DNA of 64,000 nucleotides, taken from Falcatimonas sp. MSJ-15 (GTDB lineage: Bacteria > Bacillota > Clostridia > Lachnospirales > Lachnospiraceae). Shown in pieces: positions 26,711 to 35,871 of the stretch (its first letter is position 1; every line of letters begins with the position of its first letter). The position numbers and the translations under genes were made by a program. The DNA lies in assembly GCF_018918265.1 (NCBI RefSeq), contig NZ_JAHLQC010000003.1:62001-126000 (forward strand), in the 5' to 3' direction. The notes under the pieces are model-generated. The model saw only the letters and a program-made list of their open reading frames with translations, was not told the origin of the DNA and did not search any database.

Positions 26711-27814
26711 ATGAAAAAGGCTAGAAAATTAATAGCGGTTTTACTCTGTTTTATTATGACATTTGCAATGATGGCATGTGCTAAAAAGGATACAGAGGAA
26801 GAATCGACAACATCAGTTGAGAATCAGAGAGTAATCATAGGAACAGTAGCAGGACAGAATGTATATCTTGATGAAGCTAAAGTATATCTTCGAGTTACAC
26901 AGTTAAGATATGAACAGTTATATAGAGAAGATCTTGGAGAAGAACTTGACAATGATCTATGGGAGACTGTTATTGAATCTACAGGCAAGACACTTGGCGA
27001 GACAGTTAAGGACGAAGCAATGTCACTTATTGTTCAGACTAAGATTATACTTGCACATGCAGACGAATATGGAATATCACTTAGTGTTGAAGAAGAAGAT
27101 GACATAGCAAGAAAAGCAGAAAGTTTTATGAATAGTACATCAACAGCATTTGTTAATGCAAGCAGTGCGTCGGGAGCTGTTATGAATCAGATATATACAG
27201 AGAATGCAATAATTGATAAGGTATACCAAAAAGTATGTGACGGTGTAGTGCTTGAAGGAGAAGAAGCAGCACTTCGCCAGATTAATATTAAATATGTTGA
27301 CATCAGCCTTACAGATGGTCAGACACCTATAAGCGTGCAAGATGCCAAGAATATAGCAGAATCAATCAAAAAGAAAGTAACAGAAGGTGCAAGCGTTGAA
27401 GATGCAGCAGCAAGTTATGGATACTCAGCAAAAAGTGCGAGCATAAGCACAGATGGTTCTGACAATGCAGTCAAACAGACAGCTATGGAACTTAAGACCG
27501 GAGAGATGGGAATAGCACAGACAGATTCAACAGTATATATGATATATTGTGAGAATGAGAATGATTCAGACGCAATCGCATCAAAAGTTGAATCAATGTT
27601 AAAAGACAAGCAGACAAATGAATTTAAGAATATTTTTGCACAGTGGGAGCAGGAAGCAGACAAAAATATAAGCAAAGATTTATGGGAGGGGCTTAAGTTA
27701 GACTTTATCTTATCAAAACAGATAGAAGACGAATTAAGAAGTAAAGGTGAAGAACCGACAATAACAGATATCTTTGGTGGATTTGATACAGATGATAATG
27801 TAACACAAGATTAG
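26711..27814 (+). CDS. Lipoprotein of the PrsA/SurA peptidyl-prolyl isomerase type
   Basis: 367 residues. A lipoprotein signal (MKKARKLIAVLLCFIMTFAM, lipobox AMMAC with Cys23) places it on the outer face of the membrane. A helical SurA-N/PrsA chaperone part (about 45-190) precedes a parvulin-like stretch (about 195-295, from LRQINIKYVDISL through ELKTGEMGIAQTDSTVYMI), and a helical C-terminus follows. The parvulin domain is divergent, so isomerase activity is uncertain, but a folding role for secreted proteins is likely. The position downstream of mfd is common in Clostridia. GGAGG precedes the ATG. Confidence 0.75.
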   Translation: MKKARKLIAVLLCFIMTFAMMACAKKDTEEESTTSVENQRVIIGTVAGQNVYLDEAKVYLRVTQLRYEQLYREDLGEELDNDLWETVIESTGKTLGETVKDEAMSLIVQTKIILAHADEYGISLSVEEEDDIARKAESFMNSTSTAFVNASSASGAVMNQIYTENAIIDKVYQKVCDGVVLEGEEAALRQINIKYVDISLTDGQTPISVQDAKNIAESIKKKVTEGASVEDAAASYGYSAKSASISTDGSDNAVKQTAMELKTGEMGIAQTDSTVYMIYCENENDSDAIASKVESMLKDKQTNEFKNIFAQWEQEADKNISKDLWEGLKLDFILSKQIEDELRSKGEEPTITDIFGGFDTDDNVTQD

Positions 27815-27829
27815 AAGATAAAATGTGAT

Positions 27830-27850
27830 TAATGATAAGCATTATCATTA
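27830..27850. promoter_or_regulatory. Fur-family-like palindrome upstream of the CorA-like gene
   Basis: Perfect 9-bp arms TAATGATAA / TTATCATTA around a 3-base centre. The core TGATAAGCATTATCA (27833-27847) differs from the 7-1-7 Fur-type consensus TGATAATnATTATCA at one position. It lies between the lipoprotein stop and the transporter start, about 33 bases before the ATG. Confidence 0.55.
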
Positions 27851-27882
27851 TAGATAATAAGATAGAAAAGGACGGTGCTGCA

Positions 27883-28827
27883 ATGTATAAAATATATAGC
27901 ATGGAAGACGGATATCTGAAGGAGACAGATGAATTAAAAGAAGACGTATGGATCAATATGCAGCAGCCAACTATGGACGAGAGCTGTAAGATAGCTAATT
28001 ATTATAAAATTGATTTTGACGATATTATTGCAGCACTCGATGATGAGGAAAGCTCACGAATATCAGTTGAAGATAATTATACAATTATACTTGTCGATGT
28101 TCCTATTAATGAGACGAGAAATGAGAAAAGAGCATATACAACAATTCCTCTTGAGATAATTCTTCTTGATAACTCAGTTATTACAATATGTGCAGAAGAG
28201 ACATCAGTTATCCATGCATTTACCAATAAGATAATTAGAGATTTTACAGTCAAGAAGAAGATGCGTTTTATCTATCAGATAATATACAGAGCGGCACTTG
28301 AATACCAGTCATGTCTTCGTAATATAGATAGAAGAAGAACTGTAATTGAGGAAAAAGCAGTAAAAAAAGAGACAGATGAAGGAGACTTAATCGAACTTCA
28401 TGAACTAGAATCCAACCTTGTATATTTTGAGACATCACTTAATGCCAACAGAGTTGTTCTTGACAAGATGGTTCGTAACAGCCGAATCAAGCAGTATCAG
28501 GAAGATATGGAATTATTAGAAGATGTAATTATCGAGAACTCACAGGCGGTAGAGATGGCTAACATATATAAAGACATCATACATGGAAGTCGTGATCTTA
28601 TATCAACAATTATTAATAATCAGCTTAATGATACGATGAAATATCTTACAATAATAACAGTAGTAATGGCTATTCCTACAGTTATATCAGGATTATATGG
28701 AATGAACGTTGATACAGGCGGAATGCCATTTGCACATATAGATATGGGATTTGGAATAATTACATTGTTAATAATGTGTATCTGCATACTTGCATTAATA
28801 TTTATGAAAAAAAGAAGAATATGGTAA
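27883..28827 (+). CDS. CorA-family divalent metal transporter
   Basis: 314 residues. A long cytoplasmic N-terminal domain with a charged helical region ends in two membrane helices, with the pore motif GMN in SGLYGMNVDTG between them. The end LIMCICILALIFMKKRRIW gives the second span and a basic tail, as in CorA. The protein is of the short Firmicutes CorA-like type; Mg2+ is the usual cargo, but other metals are possible. I place the start at 27883 (MYKIYSMEDG) behind AAAGGACGG; the longer in-frame start at 27832 would run through the palindrome. That palindrome suggests control by a Fur-family metal sensor. Confidence 0.85.
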   Translation: MYKIYSMEDGYLKETDELKEDVWINMQQPTMDESCKIANYYKIDFDDIIAALDDEESSRISVEDNYTIILVDVPINETRNEKRAYTTIPLEIILLDNSVITICAEETSVIHAFTNKIIRDFTVKKKMRFIYQIIYRAALEYQSCLRNIDRRRTVIEEKAVKKETDEGDLIELHELESNLVYFETSLNANRVVLDKMVRNSRIKQYQEDMELLEDVIIENSQAVEMANIYKDIIHGSRDLISTIINNQLNDTMKYLTIITVVMAIPTVISGLYGMNVDTGGMPFAHIDMGFGIITLLIMCICILALIFMKKRRIW

Positions 28828-28996
28828 GAATGTACCAGTATAAAGACATCTTCAATCATCAGATCTATAAGAACTGATAAGAAATAAAAATTAAGATGCA
28901 TAATAAGAATTAAGCTAAGAAAAAGAAATAAGATAAGAATTAAGAATTTGCAATTATCTTGTCTTATGATATATAAGAAAGGAAAATAATTATAAT

Positions 28997-29422
28997 ATGA
29001 CTACAGAAGATTTACACTCGTGTGGTGCGATATATTTTGCTAATATTAGAGAAGGATTTGAAAGATACAGACATCAGACAGTAAAACTGAATCGTCAGGC
29101 AGCAGTTAATATGATAATGTCTGAGATAAAGCAGGGAAGTCAAGGATACATAGACTTTTATTATTACAAACTTGAAGATGAAGCAAGAGCAAAAGTCGAT
29201 GAGATGCTCGATGAAGATGAGAAAGAATATTTAGAAGAATTATCAAAACAGGTGGAAGATAAGGAAACTGATATAGTCTTTGAACTAACAGAAGAACTCT
29301 TAGACATCGTAACCAGACTAAATGAGATGGAAACTCTCTTCTCAACAATCTACCTTGTCGGCAACACCAGAAGCACATGGTGGGGCAACTATAATGGAGA
29401 ATATGTTATATTCACAGAGTAA
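28997..29422 (+). CDS. Uncharacterised 141-residue acidic protein
   Basis: Not recognised. It is acidic and probably mainly helical: a Glu/Lys-rich middle (MLDEDEKEYLEELSKQVEDK) could form a coiled coil, and the N-terminal 45 residues hold IREGFERYRHQTVKLNRQAA. The C-terminus is aromatic (RSTWWGNYNGEYVIFTE). There is no signal peptide or membrane span. AGGAAAAT precedes the ATG weakly. It stands alone between the CorA-like gene and a terminator shared with trkH. The preceding 170 bases are low-complexity ATAAGAATTAAG-like sequence. Confidence 0.65.
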   Translation: MTTEDLHSCGAIYFANIREGFERYRHQTVKLNRQAAVNMIMSEIKQGSQGYIDFYYYKLEDEARAKVDEMLDEDEKEYLEELSKQVEDKETDIVFELTEELLDIVTRLNEMETLFSTIYLVGNTRSTWWGNYNGEYVIFTE

Positions 29423-29453
29423 TCCATGAATAATATATAATACAAATATGTAC

Positions 29454-29486
29454 AACGCCCCCTGAATCACAAGGATAGGGGGCGTT
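29454..29486. terminator. GC-rich hairpin between convergent genes
   Basis: AACGCCCCCT (29454-29463) pairs perfectly with AGGGGGCGTT (29477-29486). The T-run is short, but the position between convergent genes fits a shared terminator. Confidence 0.75.
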
Positions 29487-29493
29487 TGTAAGT

Positions 29494-30951
29494 TTAATGC
29501 TTGCCACGTGTAAAGAAGTCTTTTATAAGTGCAGGATGGAATAATAGTAACAATGGGAATAATTCAAGTCTTCCTGCAAGCATATCAAACATAAGCACAT
29601 ACTTAGTAAGCGGAGACAGGAATCCAAAGTTACAGGTAGGACCGGTTTTACCAAGACCGGGACCTATATTGTTTATACAAGTTGTTACTGAAGTAAAGGT
29701 TGTTATAAAGCCGTGCCCTTCAAGAGATACAAGTAATGTTGATATTACGAATAACATTATAAATGTTATAAAGTATACATTGATTGAACGGATAGTCTCA
29801 TGTTCAACAGGTTTACCATCCATCTTAATCTTCTTAACACATCTTGGATGAATAAAAGATGTAATCTCTTTGAATATAGTCTTGATGGTTACAACAAATC
29901 TGGAAACTTTAATACCACCGCCGGTACTTCCTGAACATGCGCCTATGAACATAAGAAGAACAAGGATAGCTTTACTAGTCTCATCCCATAAGTCAAAATC
30001 AGTAGTTGAAAAACCGGTAGTAGTTATAATTGAAGAAACCTGGAATGCAGAATCAGTAAGTGCAGTACCAAAACTTTTTGATATTCCAATAATTCTTATT
30101 GTAATAATAGCAGTAGCAGTAAGAATTATTATAAAATACCATTTAACTTCATCAATTAAAAAAGCCTTTTTATCACGACTAAAAAGCAATATGTAATAAG
30201 CATTGAATGATACTCCAAAAAGTGTCATAAATATAGTAACTACCCATTTGATATAGAGAGAATAGTTTGCCATTCCATCATTTTTTATACTAAATCCACC
30301 GGTTCCGGCAGTACCAAAACTTATTGTAACAGAATCAAATAGGTTCATTCCGCCAAATAATAAAAGAGCTATCTGAATCAAAGTAAGACTAAAATATATA
30401 ATATATAGAATTCTTGCTGTATATCTTACTTTTGGAACAAGCTTACCAACAGTAGGTCCGGGGCTTTCTGCTTTCATAAGGTTGATGTTAGAGCCACCAC
30501 TTAATGGAACAATTGCAAGTAAGAATACTAATACACCCATACCACCAATCCAGTGAGTGAAACTTCGCCAGAAGATAGAACAGTGACTAAGACTCTCAAC
30601 ATCAGATAGAATACTTGCACCAGTAGTTGTAAAACCTGATATAGTCTCAAATAAAGCATCTGTATAAGAAGGAATCTCACCTGTAAGTACGAAAGGAATA
30701 GCACCAAACATACTTAGAAGAATCCAGCTAAGAGCAGTTGTAACACAGCCTTCTTTGGTATATATAAGGTAGCTTTTTGGTTTCTTCCTAGACATAAGAA
30801 AGCCTATAACTTCACACAGAGCAGCTACAATTAAAAAATATATACCATTTCGTTCCTGATAGAACAATGCTACAAGACATGGAAGAAGCATAAGTGCTCC
30901 CTCTATAATAAGTATATGTCCGAGGACATAACGTATAATTGATTTATTCAT
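29494..30951 (-). CDS. trkH: Potassium uptake protein, TrkH family
   Basis: Membrane-embedded K+ channel-like subunit, 485 residues with many hydrophobic spans. The four degenerate selectivity-filter repeats are visible: ISGFTTTGAS, FGTAGTGGFS, SSIITTTGFSTTDF and GPGLGKTGPTCNFG. GACSGSTGGGIKVSRF is also typical of TrkH. I place the start at 30951 (MNKSIIRYVL) behind GGAGG rather than a longer in-frame start that would overlap trkA. It is the second gene of a minus-strand trkA-trkH operon with a 16-base gap. Confidence 0.94.
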   Translation of the reverse strand: MNKSIIRYVLGHILIIEGALMLLPCLVALFYQERNGIYFLIVAALCEVIGFLMSRKKPKSYLIYTKEGCVTTALSWILLSMFGAIPFVLTGEIPSYTDALFETISGFTTTGASILSDVESLSHCSIFWRSFTHWIGGMGVLVFLLAIVPLSGGSNINLMKAESPGPTVGKLVPKVRYTARILYIIYFSLTLIQIALLLFGGMNLFDSVTISFGTAGTGGFSIKNDGMANYSLYIKWVVTIFMTLFGVSFNAYYILLFSRDKKAFLIDEVKWYFIIILTATAIITIRIIGISKSFGTALTDSAFQVSSIITTTGFSTTDFDLWDETSKAILVLLMFIGACSGSTGGGIKVSRFVVTIKTIFKEITSFIHPRCVKKIKMDGKPVEHETIRSINVYFITFIMLFVISTLLVSLEGHGFITTFTSVTTCINNIGPGLGKTGPTCNFGFLSPLTKYVLMFDMLAGRLELFPLLLLFHPALIKDFFTRGKH

Positions 30952-30967
30952 ACTAATAAAGCCTCCA

Positions 30968-32356
30968 CTACGCAAGAATGTCACGAATATCATTAAATCC
31001 TGTATGAGTTGTAAATATCATTACAGTGTCACCAGTCTTTATGCAATCCTGACCAGAAGGAATTATGATATCGCCATTGCGGTTAATGAAAGAGATAAGA
31101 AGATTATCCTTTAACTTAAGCTCCTTAAGTGGAATATCATTAAGTTCAGTATCTTCGGATATTCTGAATTCAATTGCTTCAACATTCTGATCAAACATAT
31201 GATAAAGTGTTTCAATATTACTATTCTTAGAATTAGTCTTAGCTCTTACATATCCAAGAATTGTCTCGGAAGTAATATATTTTGGATAGATAACACTTCC
31301 AAGATCAAGCTGTGAGATAACTTCTCTAAAAGTAATACGGTTAATCTTAGTAATAACTTTTGCAGTTGATACACGTCTTGCATATAGAGTAAGAAGAATA
31401 TTCTCCTCATCAATACCTGTAAGAGCGACAAAAGATTGTGCATTACTTATGCCTTCTTCCTTAAGAAGCGCTTCATCAGTACCATCTCCATTAATAATGA
31501 TAGCTTCAGGCAGGAGAATGCTAAGTTCTTCACATCTGGCTTTATTAAGCTCAATAATCTTTACAGAGATTCCCATAGACAGAAGATCTTTTGCAAGATA
31601 ATAAGCAGCTCTTCCGCCACCGATAATCATAGTCTGTTTAACCTGTTTGGTATTAAAACCTATCTTGTTAAGGAACTTTCTTGCGTTCTCTCTGTGAGAT
31701 ACAAAAGAGATAATATCACCGGCATTAATCTTAAAATCACCGGAAGGTATATATACATTATTCTCTCGCTCAACTGCACATACAAGTAAGTTAGAGAAAA
31801 TATTCTGACTTAGATTAGCAACTGTAATTCCGTCAAGTATATTGTGGGCAGGTACTTTGAACTTGATAAGTTCAGCCTCACCATGAGCAAATGTATTAAT
31901 CTCAAGAGCTGTTGGCAGATATAACATTCTTGCAGTCTCTTTGGCAGCTTCAAGTTCAGGATTAATAATCATTGCAAGACCAAGTTTCTCACGAAGATAA
32001 CTTACTTCCTTGCTATAATCAGGGTTTCTTACCCTTGCGATTGCAGCACAGTTACCAACTTGTGTTGCGATTGTACAACATAGAAGATTAAGTTCATCAG
32101 AGTTAGTAACAGCTATAATAAGATCTGTATCTTCAATTCCAGCCTCCATCTGAACACTATAACTTGCACCGTTGCCAATAATTCCCATAACATCATGCAG
32201 ATTAGTAGTCTCTTGTACTCTTACTGCGTTAGTATCAATGATAGTTATGTCATGTCCTTCTTTGCTAAGTTGTTCGGTAAGCGTACGTCCAACCTTTCCA
32301 CAGCCAACGATAATAATACGAAGTCCCGTTTTGTCGTTTGCTTTATGTTCAAACAT
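30968..32356 (-). CDS. trkA: Trk system potassium uptake protein TrkA
   Basis: Cytosolic gating subunit of the Trk K+ uptake system, 462 residues made of two RCK modules. The first NAD-binding motif is IIVGCGKVGRTLTEQL followed by an acidic IIDTN, and the second is MIIGGGRAAYYLAKDLL with IIELN. Each is followed by a TrkA-C domain. The upstream in-frame extension to 32605 lacks a ribosome site and codes for unrelated hydrophobic sequence. AGGAGGATT precedes the ATG at 32356. It is coupled to trkH downstream. Confidence 0.94.
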   Translation of the reverse strand: MFEHKANDKTGLRIIIVGCGKVGRTLTEQLSKEGHDITIIDTNAVRVQETTNLHDVMGIIGNGASYSVQMEAGIEDTDLIIAVTNSDELNLLCCTIATQVGNCAAIARVRNPDYSKEVSYLREKLGLAMIINPELEAAKETARMLYLPTALEINTFAHGEAELIKFKVPAHNILDGITVANLSQNIFSNLLVCAVERENNVYIPSGDFKINAGDIISFVSHRENARKFLNKIGFNTKQVKQTMIIGGGRAAYYLAKDLLSMGISVKIIELNKARCEELSILLPEAIIINGDGTDEALLKEEGISNAQSFVALTGIDEENILLTLYARRVSTAKVITKINRITFREVISQLDLGSVIYPKYITSETILGYVRAKTNSKNSNIETLYHMFDQNVEAIEFRISEDTELNDIPLKELKLKDNLLISFINRNGDIIIPSGQDCIKTGDTVMIFTTHTGFNDIRDILA

Positions 32357-32604
32357 CTTGATAATCCTCCTAAAAAAAATAATGCCTAAAAAGGCAAATA
32401 TAATATAACCTTGAATATAACATCTAAATGAAAAAAAAGCATTGTACAATATACATAAAAATACTATGCTTAAATCAGTAATATTATAGTATAGAAACAA
32501 CGTTTTTGGCAAATATCTGGTGAATGTGGGGAAAATTATTTTATTGGTCTTTTGAAATAATATATCATGTGGTACAATGAATATAGAAAAAAAGGAGTGA
32601 TACA

Positions 32605-32868
32605 ATGCCGGAACTTAGCAGATTTGGTGGAATGGTTATTTATATGTTATTTATGGACACAAAACAACATAATAAGCCACATGTACATGTGTACTATGGG
32701 GACTATGAGGCTGCAATTGGAATAGATGGAGAATTATTGGCAGGCGCTCTTCCAAAGAAACAGTTAAAAATGGTAGTAGGCTGGTTAGCATTTCATGAAG
32801 AAGAAGCATATAAAGCGTGGAACTTAGCTGTTAGAGGAGAACATTTTGAAAAAATAGCGCCTATGTAA
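32605..32868 (+). CDS. DUF4160 family protein
   Basis: 87 residues with the DUF4160 pattern: MPELSRFGGMVIYMLFMD, then HNKPHVHVYYGDYEAAIGID and a helical VGWLAFHEEEAYKAWNLA. The HxPHxHV motif could bind metal or act in catalysis. It is followed 14 bases later by a DUF2442 gene. This pairing recurs across bacteria, and by its small size, tight linkage and patchy spread it is suspected to be toxin-antitoxin-like. AAGGAGTG precedes the ATG. Confidence 0.82.
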   Translation: MPELSRFGGMVIYMLFMDTKQHNKPHVHVYYGDYEAAIGIDGELLAGALPKKQLKMVVGWLAFHEEEAYKAWNLAVRGEHFEKIAPM

Positions 32869-32882
32869 GGAGGTATACTGAT

Positions 32883-33191
32883 ATGTATGTTATTGATGAT
32901 GTGTGTTATGCAGGAGAAGTAGTGCCGGATATTAGAGTAAAAGATGCTACTGTGCTTAGAGGAGGTATACTTTTAATTACATTTTCTACAGGAGAACAAA
33001 GACTATTTGATACTACATTATTGAAAGGTTCTGCATTTGAACCTTTAAAAAATGAAAAAACATTAGCAGATTTTACAATTTTTCATGGTGTTATGACATG
33101 GATGAATGGTGATATTGATATTGCACCAGAAACTATGTATGCAGATAGCTATCCATATACATCCAGAAATGCATATATCGCAATTGGATAA
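32883..33191 (+). CDS. DUF2442 family protein, partner of DUF4160
   Basis: 102 residues. DUF2442 features are LLITFSTGEQRLFDTTLLKG, FEPLKNEKTLADF and WMNGDIDIAPETMY. It forms a two-gene unit with the DUF4160 gene (AAGGAGG in the 14-base gap) and ends at a long hairpin. The module sits between trkA and spoIIID, which are housekeeping genes, so it looks like an insertion. A divergent DUF2442 copy lies at 22001. Confidence 0.8.
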   Translation: MYVIDDVCYAGEVVPDIRVKDATVLRGGILLITFSTGEQRLFDTTLLKGSAFEPLKNEKTLADFTIFHGVMTWMNGDIDIAPETMYADSYPYTSRNAYIAIG

Positions 33192-33199
33192 AAATAGTA

Positions 33200-33265
33200 T
33201 TTTATAATTGAAAAGTTCGTAATATTTCGTGAATATGAATATTACGAACTTTTTCAATTATAAAA
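33200..33265 (+). terminator. Long stem-loop after the DUF4160-DUF2442 pair
   Basis: Arms of 27-28 bases (33200-33226 and 33238-33265) match except for one extra T; the loop is 11 bases. It is A-T rich, so it may be a terminator or the end of an inserted module. Confidence 0.65.
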
Positions 33266-33339
33266 GTGTTAGCAAATATTAATTGCATACATGCCCCACC
33301 CCCGGCATAGATTGTAAAAAAGCAAAAAAGGAGTCCGCT

Positions 33340-33600
33340 TTGAAAGACTATATTGAAGAACGGGCAATAGAAATCGGCGAATATATTATAAGTTCAAAAG
33401 CGACAGTAAGACAGACAGCCAAGAGATTTGGAGTGTCAAAGTCAACTGTACATAAGGACTGTACCGAACGACTCGCAAGAATAAATCCATCACTTGCAGC
33501 GGGTGCGAGAAAAGTACTAGACCTTAACAAATCAGAACGCCATATAAGAGGCGGAATAGCTACAAGAGAAAAATACGCACATATGCATACACAGGCATAA
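33340..33600 (+). CDS. spoIIID: Sporulation transcription factor SpoIIID
   Basis: Small DNA-binding regulator of the mother-cell programme (86 residues from the chosen start). The helix-turn-helix ATVRQTAKRFGVSKSTVHKD is nearly identical to SpoIIID, and INPSLAAGARKVLDLNKSER with HIRGGIATREKY covers the basic C-terminal helix that also contacts DNA. I place the start at a TTG (33340), six bases after AAGGAG, because the protein from there aligns with SpoIIID's own N-terminus; the longer reading upstream has no family support. It stands upstream of mbl, as in Bacillus. Confidence 0.93.
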   Translation: MKDYIEERAIEIGEYIISSKATVRQTAKRFGVSKSTVHKDCTERLARINPSLAAGARKVLDLNKSERHIRGGIATREKYAHMHTQA

Positions 33601-34055
33601 TATAAAGATGAATTTAGACCGATAATAGGATGAAAGCATGTAGATGATTAAATGATGATCTGCATAAAAATAGCAAAGAATAATTCCGAAAAGTTCCCAT
33701 AAAAGGGGAGATGGCCGGCAATATATAATTACCGGCCATGAGTTATGAAAATGTTAGCGTTACAGTACTATGTAACACAAAATGTGAAGTTACACCTACC
33801 GTGTAACACAAGTGTATTGTAAAACACAAATGTGACGAATGTATGAAAAAAAATAAAAAAAATTGCAAAACCTTAAATTTTTTTTAATTCCGCAAAAAAG
33901 TCCTTTTAAAATGGTTGATCTTTGTATATAATGGGGTATAGGTGCGAAAAAACCGGACTTTAAATAAGAAAGCATAAGCACTATATGTTTTGCGTTGTAA
34001 AAAGACGACAATAATAACCTTAGAATATATATCTTTAACTTGAAAGGGGATAAAT
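33601..34055. promoter_or_regulatory. Regulatory gap between spoIIID and mbl
   Basis: About 455 bases without a gene. It holds a G+C-rich palindrome ATGGCCGG (33711-33718) / CCGGCCAT (33732-33739), probably the spoIIID terminator although no T-run follows. Two copies of GTAACACAA (from about 33772 and 33802) and a GTTAC inverted match lie downstream. A perfect TATAAT at 33927-33932 has a poor -35. A sigma-28-like ACCGATAA at 33618-33625 has only a mis-spaced -35 (TAAT, 16 bases), so it is doubtful. Confidence 0.45.
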
Positions 34056-35051
34056 ATGTTAACAACAGATATAGGAATTGATTTAGGAACAGCCAGTATA
34101 CTTGTATATGTAAAAGGAAAAGGAGTAGTATTAAAAGAGCCATCAGTAGTGGCTTTTGATAGAGATACTAATGATATAAAAGCAATTGGTGAAGAAGCAA
34201 GATTAATGTTAGGAAGAACACCTGGTAATATTGTGGCAGTAAGACCATTAAGACAGGGTGTTATCTCAGATTACAGAGTCACAGAAGTTATGTTACAGTA
34301 CTTTATAAGAAAAGCAGTTGGTAAAAAGACATTTAAGAAACCTGTCATAAGCGTATGTGTACCTAGTGGTGTTACAGAAGTTGAGAAAAAGGCAGTAGAA
34401 GATGCAACACTTAATGCCGGTGCAAGAAAGGTTGAGATTATAGAAGAACCTATCGCAGCAGCAATTGGTGCAGGAATAGACATCACAAGACCATGCGGTA
34501 ATATGATAGTAGATATCGGAGGCGGTACTTCAGATATAGCAGTTATATCACTTGGAGGACCGGTAGTAAGTACATCAATTAAGATTGCCGGAGATGATTT
34601 TGACGAAGCAATAGTACGTTATATGCGTAAGAAACATAATCTGTTAATCGGTGAGAGAACAGCTGAAGACATCAAGATTAAGATTGGTTCAGCTTATAAG
34701 AGACCGGAAGTAGCAACACTTGATGTAAGAGGAAGAAATCTTGTAACAGGACTTCCTAAGACAGTAACAGTTACTTCAGAAGAGACAGAAGAAGCTTTAA
34801 AAGAGACAACTTCACAGATAGTTGAAGCTGTACACAGTGTATTAGAGAAGACACCACCAGAACTTGCAGCAGATATTGCAGACAGAGGTATCGTTCTTAC
34901 AGGTGGCGGAAGCTTACTTCAGGGTCTTGAAGAATTAATAGAAGAAAAGACAGGCATTAACACTATGACAGCCGAAGATCCTATGACAGCAGTAGCAATA
35001 GGAACTGGTAAATACGTTGAATTCTTAAGCGGCAACCATAAAGACGAATAG
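34056..35051 (+). CDS. mbl: Rod-shape protein MreB/Mbl
   Basis: Bacterial actin that forms membrane-bound filaments and guides side-wall synthesis. 331 residues. The actin-fold nucleotide motifs are DIGIDLGTASILVYVKGKG at the N-terminus, IVDIGGGTSDIAVISLGG in the middle and GIVLTGGGSLLQGLEELI near the C-terminus. Position directly upstream of flhO-flhP and downstream of spoIIID matches Bacillus mbl rather than the mreBCD operon, hence the name. AAAGGGG precedes the ATG. Confidence 0.93.
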   Translation: MLTTDIGIDLGTASILVYVKGKGVVLKEPSVVAFDRDTNDIKAIGEEARLMLGRTPGNIVAVRPLRQGVISDYRVTEVMLQYFIRKAVGKKTFKKPVISVCVPSGVTEVEKKAVEDATLNAGARKVEIIEEPIAAAIGAGIDITRPCGNMIVDIGGGTSDIAVISLGGPVVSTSIKIAGDDFDEAIVRYMRKKHNLLIGERTAEDIKIKIGSAYKRPEVATLDVRGRNLVTGLPKTVTVTSEETEEALKETTSQIVEAVHSVLEKTPPELAADIADRGIVLTGGGSLLQGLEELIEEKTGINTMTAEDPMTAVAIGTGKYVEFLSGNHKDE

Positions 35052-35062
35052 GAGGAGTCTCA

Positions 35063-35839
35063 ATGGTTAGAGGTTTGTATACCGCTTATACTGGTTTAGT
35101 TAACCAGCAGAAACGTTTAGACGTTGTAAGTAATAATTTAGCTAATTCAGCGACTACAGGATATAAGAAAGAAGGCTGTACGACACAGTCTTTTGATGAA
35201 GTAATGGCAACAAAAGTAAAAGATTCATCTGAAGCATATGTTAATCGTAACATAGGTAATCTTACACTTGGAGCAAAGATAGGCGAGACTTATACGAACT
35301 ATGACCAGGGCTCATTTAAGAATACAGGCAATACCCTTGACTTGGCATTAAGCGGTGAAGGGTTTTTTGCGATCTCTTTTACATCAAAAGACGGAGTTAC
35401 ATCAACTAAGTATACAAGAGATGGTTCATTTACAATGACTAAAGAAGGCAATCTTGTAACTAAAGATGGTGACTTCGTGCTTAATGATGGAGGAAGCGAG
35501 ATAATAATTCCAACTAACGCATCAGAGATAACAGTCAACGAACTTGGAGATATCTATGCAGATGGAGAATATGTAGATACACTCTCACTTGTTGATTTTG
35601 AAGATAAGAACTACCTCACAAAATATGGTGAAAATATGTATGATACAGTTGAAGGATATCAGATTTCTGACGATAAACCAACTGTAGTACAGGGCTATCT
35701 TGAGATGTCTAATGTAAATGTAGTATCCGAGATGGTAGACATGATAACTATATCAAGAACATTTGAAGCTAACCAGAAGCTTGTCAATGCGATAGATGAT
35801 TCACTTGCAAAGACAGTTCAGCTTGGAAGTGTTAAATAG
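35063..35839 (+). CDS. flhO: Flagellar rod/hook-basal-body protein, FlhO (FlgF/FlgG family)
   Basis: Distal-rod type protein exported by the flagellar apparatus, 258 residues. N-terminal D0 motif LDVVSNNLANSATTGYKKEG and C-terminal MSNVNVVSEMVDMITISRTF with a terminal helix are the hallmark of the FlgF/FlgG family. The middle (about 75-200) is the D1 beta domain. It starts 11 bases after mbl, behind GGAGG, and precedes a second family member, the mbl-flhO-flhP order of Bacillus. Confidence 0.92.
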   Translation: MVRGLYTAYTGLVNQQKRLDVVSNNLANSATTGYKKEGCTTQSFDEVMATKVKDSSEAYVNRNIGNLTLGAKIGETYTNYDQGSFKNTGNTLDLALSGEGFFAISFTSKDGVTSTKYTRDGSFTMTKEGNLVTKDGDFVLNDGGSEIIIPTNASEITVNELGDIYADGEYVDTLSLVDFEDKNYLTKYGENMYDTVEGYQISDDKPTVVQGYLEMSNVNVVSEMVDMITISRTFEANQKLVNAIDDSLAKTVQLGSVK

Positions 35840-35871
35840 AGATAACTATTATCAGTGAGGAGGAATAGTAT

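Noticed and set aside
28828..28996. Repeat array before the 141-residue gene
   Set aside because: ATAAGAATTAAG-like stretches are only low-complexity A+T-rich sequence without regular period.
33598..33625. Sigma-28 promoter upstream of mbl
   Set aside because: ACCGATAA is good, but TAAA lies only 11 bases upstream and TAAT lies 16 bases upstream, and mbl is over 400 bases away with another -10 nearer.
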